From the NCBI GenBank assembly GCA_044225555.1, contig JBGAIM010000010.1, forward strand, positions 62,001 through 126,000: DNA of 64,000 nt, in the 5' to 3' direction. A program made the translations under genes and the position numbers. This stretch comes from JADLHS01 sp044225555 (GTDB lineage: Bacteria > Verrucomicrobiota > Verrucomicrobiia > Limisphaerales > JADLHS01). The notes below the pieces were generated by a model. The model made no database searches and was not told the DNA's origin. It worked only from the letters and a program-made list of their open reading frames with translations. Below, in pieces: positions 62,489-64,000 of the stretch (positions are counted from its first letter, which is position 1; the number at the start of each line of letters is the position of its first letter).

Positions 62489-63712
62489 TCACGGGACAAA
62501 CGACAGCGGACACGCTGAACCACAGGCGGAGTTGGCGGTGGCGAATTTCATCACGGTCGAGACATTCAACATTGGAGCCAGGTTTGGAACCTGAATGGAG
62601 GCCAGGGCCGAGAGGTCCTTTGCTGTCAGACCGGCAATACTTCCCACGCCAGCCGCTCCCGGGATGATTTGTCCACCGGCGGCGGCGCTTTGACCCGCCT
62701 TGGCTGCCAACTGGCCCGAGGCTCCGGCCGCCATCTGACCGGCGGCCTTGGTTGCCATTTGGCTTGCGACCGGTGCGGCCAACTGGGCAGCGGCCGCTTG
62801 GAGCGCACTGGGCGACAAGCTGACCGAGTTCAAGGCATTGAGCGGTGCCAACACGGATTGGAGTTGAGCGGCGGGATTTCCTCCCGCAAGCAAATTGATG
62901 CCGGCACCTTGGAGCGTGGTGAGTGACGCGAGGAATCCCGCGAGCGAGGCCAGTGATGCCGGCGGGACGTTCAGCGACATTTGCAAGCTGGCCAGTTTGT
63001 TTAACTGGGCGGCGAGCGCTGCGCCACCGCCCGGCGCTGATAAATCCACGCCGAGCGCGGAGGCGGCATTGGTCAAACTTGTGAGCTGGGCTGAGCCGTC
63101 CACGGCGGCACTTGCCGCCACCTTCGCCGACGTTGCGGCGGCAGCGGGGTTGGCGAGGGCGGCGTTGAGTTTGGCGGCGGCGTTGGGCGCGAGCAGGTTC
63201 ACGCCGAGCTTCGCCTTGACGATGGAAATTACGGCGAGGAGCGCGGACACGGGCGACAAGCTCGGAATACTGGGCACTTTCAAGCTCGCGAGCGGGAGCG
63301 AATTCATCAGGCTCGCCATTGTCGAAAGTTGGGCCGGCGCGGCGGGCGAGGCGAGGTTGATGCCCAGGCTCGATTGAATTTGCGCCATGGCCGGGGCAAC
63401 GGCCGATAACTGTGCCAGCGTCGCTGGCGGCAGGGGTGCTACCGCTGCACCCGGGGCCGCCACTGCTGCGGCGCCGCTGGCAGCCAGGGCGGTGTTCGCC
63501 GTCGCGCTGGCAGCGGCGCTGACGCCGGCATTGGCGGCCGCACTGGTGGCGGCGGCGGCAATCCCGCCCGGGGCAACGGCGCCGGGCATTGCGGTCCCCG
63601 CCATGGCCGCGCCCAGTTGCTCGATGCATGGGGGGACAGAAACCTGCGGAAGTGTCACCGGTGGCATTCCGCTGACCTTCGTGACCATATTCTGCAAACA
63701 GGCGCAACTCAT
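62489..63712 (-). CDS. Ala-rich protein with about 50-residue repeats, next to the T6SS tip genes
   Basis: 407 residues. Cys occur only at the two ends (MSCACL and C29; then ACGSACPL near the C-terminus). The body is Ala/Leu/Ser-rich with a repeated motif LG(I/V)(N/D)L-x-(S/A)P...L at residues 116-129, 169-182, 220-233 and 270-284, spaced 50-53, suggesting tandem amphipathic units. No signal peptide. It is on the opposite strand, convergent with the tip module and divergent from the PAAR-like gene. It could be a T6SS effector or structural protein, or an unrelated gene. Two shorter or Arg-rich overlapping frames exist, but this frame alone shows regular repeats. Confidence 0.6.
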   Translation of the reverse strand: MSCACLQNMVTKVSGMPPVTLPQVSVPPCIEQLGAAMAGTAMPGAVAPGGIAAAATSAAANAGVSAAASATANTALAASGAAAVAAPGAAVAPLPPATLAQLSAVAPAMAQIQSSLGINLASPAAPAQLSTMASLMNSLPLASLKVPSIPSLSPVSALLAVISIVKAKLGVNLLAPNAAAKLNAALANPAAAATSAKVAASAAVDGSAQLTSLTNAASALGVDLSAPGGGAALAAQLNKLASLQMSLNVPPASLASLAGFLASLTTLQGAGINLLAGGNPAAQLQSVLAPLNALNSVSLSPSALQAAAAQLAAPVASQMATKAAGQMAAGASGQLAAKAGQSAAAGGQIIPGAAGVGSIAGLTAKDLSALASIQVPNLAPMLNVSTVMKFATANSACGSACPLSFVP

Positions 63713-63905
63713 GTTTGACGCTGCCAGGACAAGACTCGGGATGCGTCCGTCGGCAGTTCACGGGCATCCTTCGTTTTCGGCGGTGAAAAGACAAGTCCTA
63801 ACCGATTCCAAGCCAGAGTGAGGTTGGGAGAAAGCTGGTTAATTATTCTGGCTTTTGCAGGTCCCACGCGGTCTAATCCTGCCGTCAAACGAGAAAGGTT
63901 TCTCT

Positions 63906-64000
63906 ATGCCACTTTTTGTCACCTCGGGCTGCATGATGATGTGCACTTTCGGCGTCGCGCCCAGTGCCCTCAATGTCCTGCCGACCAACAAGACTAATAT
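63906..64000 (+). CDS. DUF4280 PAAR-like spike-tip protein, cut by window end
   Basis: Only 31 codons are visible, starting PLFVTSGCMMMCTFGVAPSALNVLPTNKT, which matches the DUF4280 N-terminus (xFVTxGAxxxCxFGxAPSxLNVLPTN). DUF4280 is a PAAR-like family that caps VgrG and often carries or is fused to effectors. Its C-terminus and any fused toxin lie beyond the window. AGAAAGG lies upstream of the ATG. Confidence 0.85.
   Translation, partial: MPLFVTSGCMMMCTFGVAPSALNVLPTNKTN

Noticed and set aside
62409..63794. 461-residue minus-strand frame overlapping the Ala-rich repeat protein
   Set aside because: Arg/Gly/Pro/His-rich with no regular repeat; the 407-residue frame shows periodic amphipathic repeats and a plausible protein composition.
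1..64000. CRISPR arrays, tRNA/rRNA genes, insertion sequences and prophage
   Set aside because: No regularly spaced direct repeats, cloverleaf sequences, transposases or integrases were seen; the contractile genes match T6SS rather than phage (ClpV, VgrG, TssF/G, TagJ).

Overview
The window is GC-rich bacterial chromosome, most probably from a Verrucomicrobiota (Limisphaerales/Pedosphaera-like) bacterium. That placement is inferred from gene content and protein style: secreted GH2 enzymes with C-terminal discoidin domains, a GH109-type Tat oxidoreductase, a small pseudopilin-like CPxGG protein, a Reg_prop histidine kinase, and many genes with weak Shine-Dalgarno sites but 4-bp ATGA overlaps. 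No tRNA, rRNA, CRISPR array, IS element or prophage was found.

Layout. (1) 1-13030, minus strand: a glycan catabolism operon running from an SSS sodium/solute symporter through a sugar nucleotidyltransferase, an N-acetylhexosamine-kinase-like enzyme and a GalE-like epimerase to two large secreted GH2 glycosidases and a third secreted protein cut by the window edge. A GH109-type protein diverges from it at 13275. The set suits import and Leloir-type use of galactose/HexNAc disaccharides. (2) 14.9-20.3 kb: a pseudopilin-like protein, a NarL-type response regulator broken by a frameshift, its large sensor kinase, a tiny membrane protein and a secreted HNH protein. (3) 20.3-33 kb: housekeeping and signalling genes (SNF2 helicase, typA, DUF465, a REC-PAS-PP2C phosphatase whose receiver has Glu in place of the phospho-acceptor Asp, miaB, dgt, beta-carbonic anhydrase). 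(4) 33-38.6 kb, minus: small membrane proteins including a DnaJ-domain protein with a J-less paralogue, two zinc-ribbon paralogues, and an NfeD/flotillin operon with a 44-aa coupled gene. (5) 39.2-47.7 kb, plus: coiled-coil proteins, a tightly coupled ATP-grasp/ATP-grasp/GNAT/SET operon, and four small genes without signal peptides, two of which carry metallopeptidase motifs (HExxH; M15-like HxxGxAxD). Four genes or gene groups here are preceded by nearly the same promoter (GCTTGACR-N16-TARNCT). (6) 47.8-64 kb, plus: a type VI secretion (T6SS) cluster: tssB, tssC, three Hcp-family genes, tagJ, tssE, tssF, tssG, clpV, vgrG, a DUF4123 adaptor, two small genes, and a DUF4280 PAAR-like gene cut by the end. 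An Ala-rich protein with about 50-residue repeats lies on the opposite strand between the adaptor module and the PAAR-like gene.

How it fits together. Sheath, tube, baseplate, recycling ATPase and spike are present, but tssJ, tssK, tssL, tssM and tssA are not in the window. They may lie beyond 64000, elsewhere, or be replaced. The main candidates for something undescribed are the peptidase-like gene group next to the T6SS, the shared promoter, the ATP-grasp/GNAT/SET operon, the three divergent Hcps with an intrinsic terminator after the first, and the repeat protein beside the PAAR-like gene.
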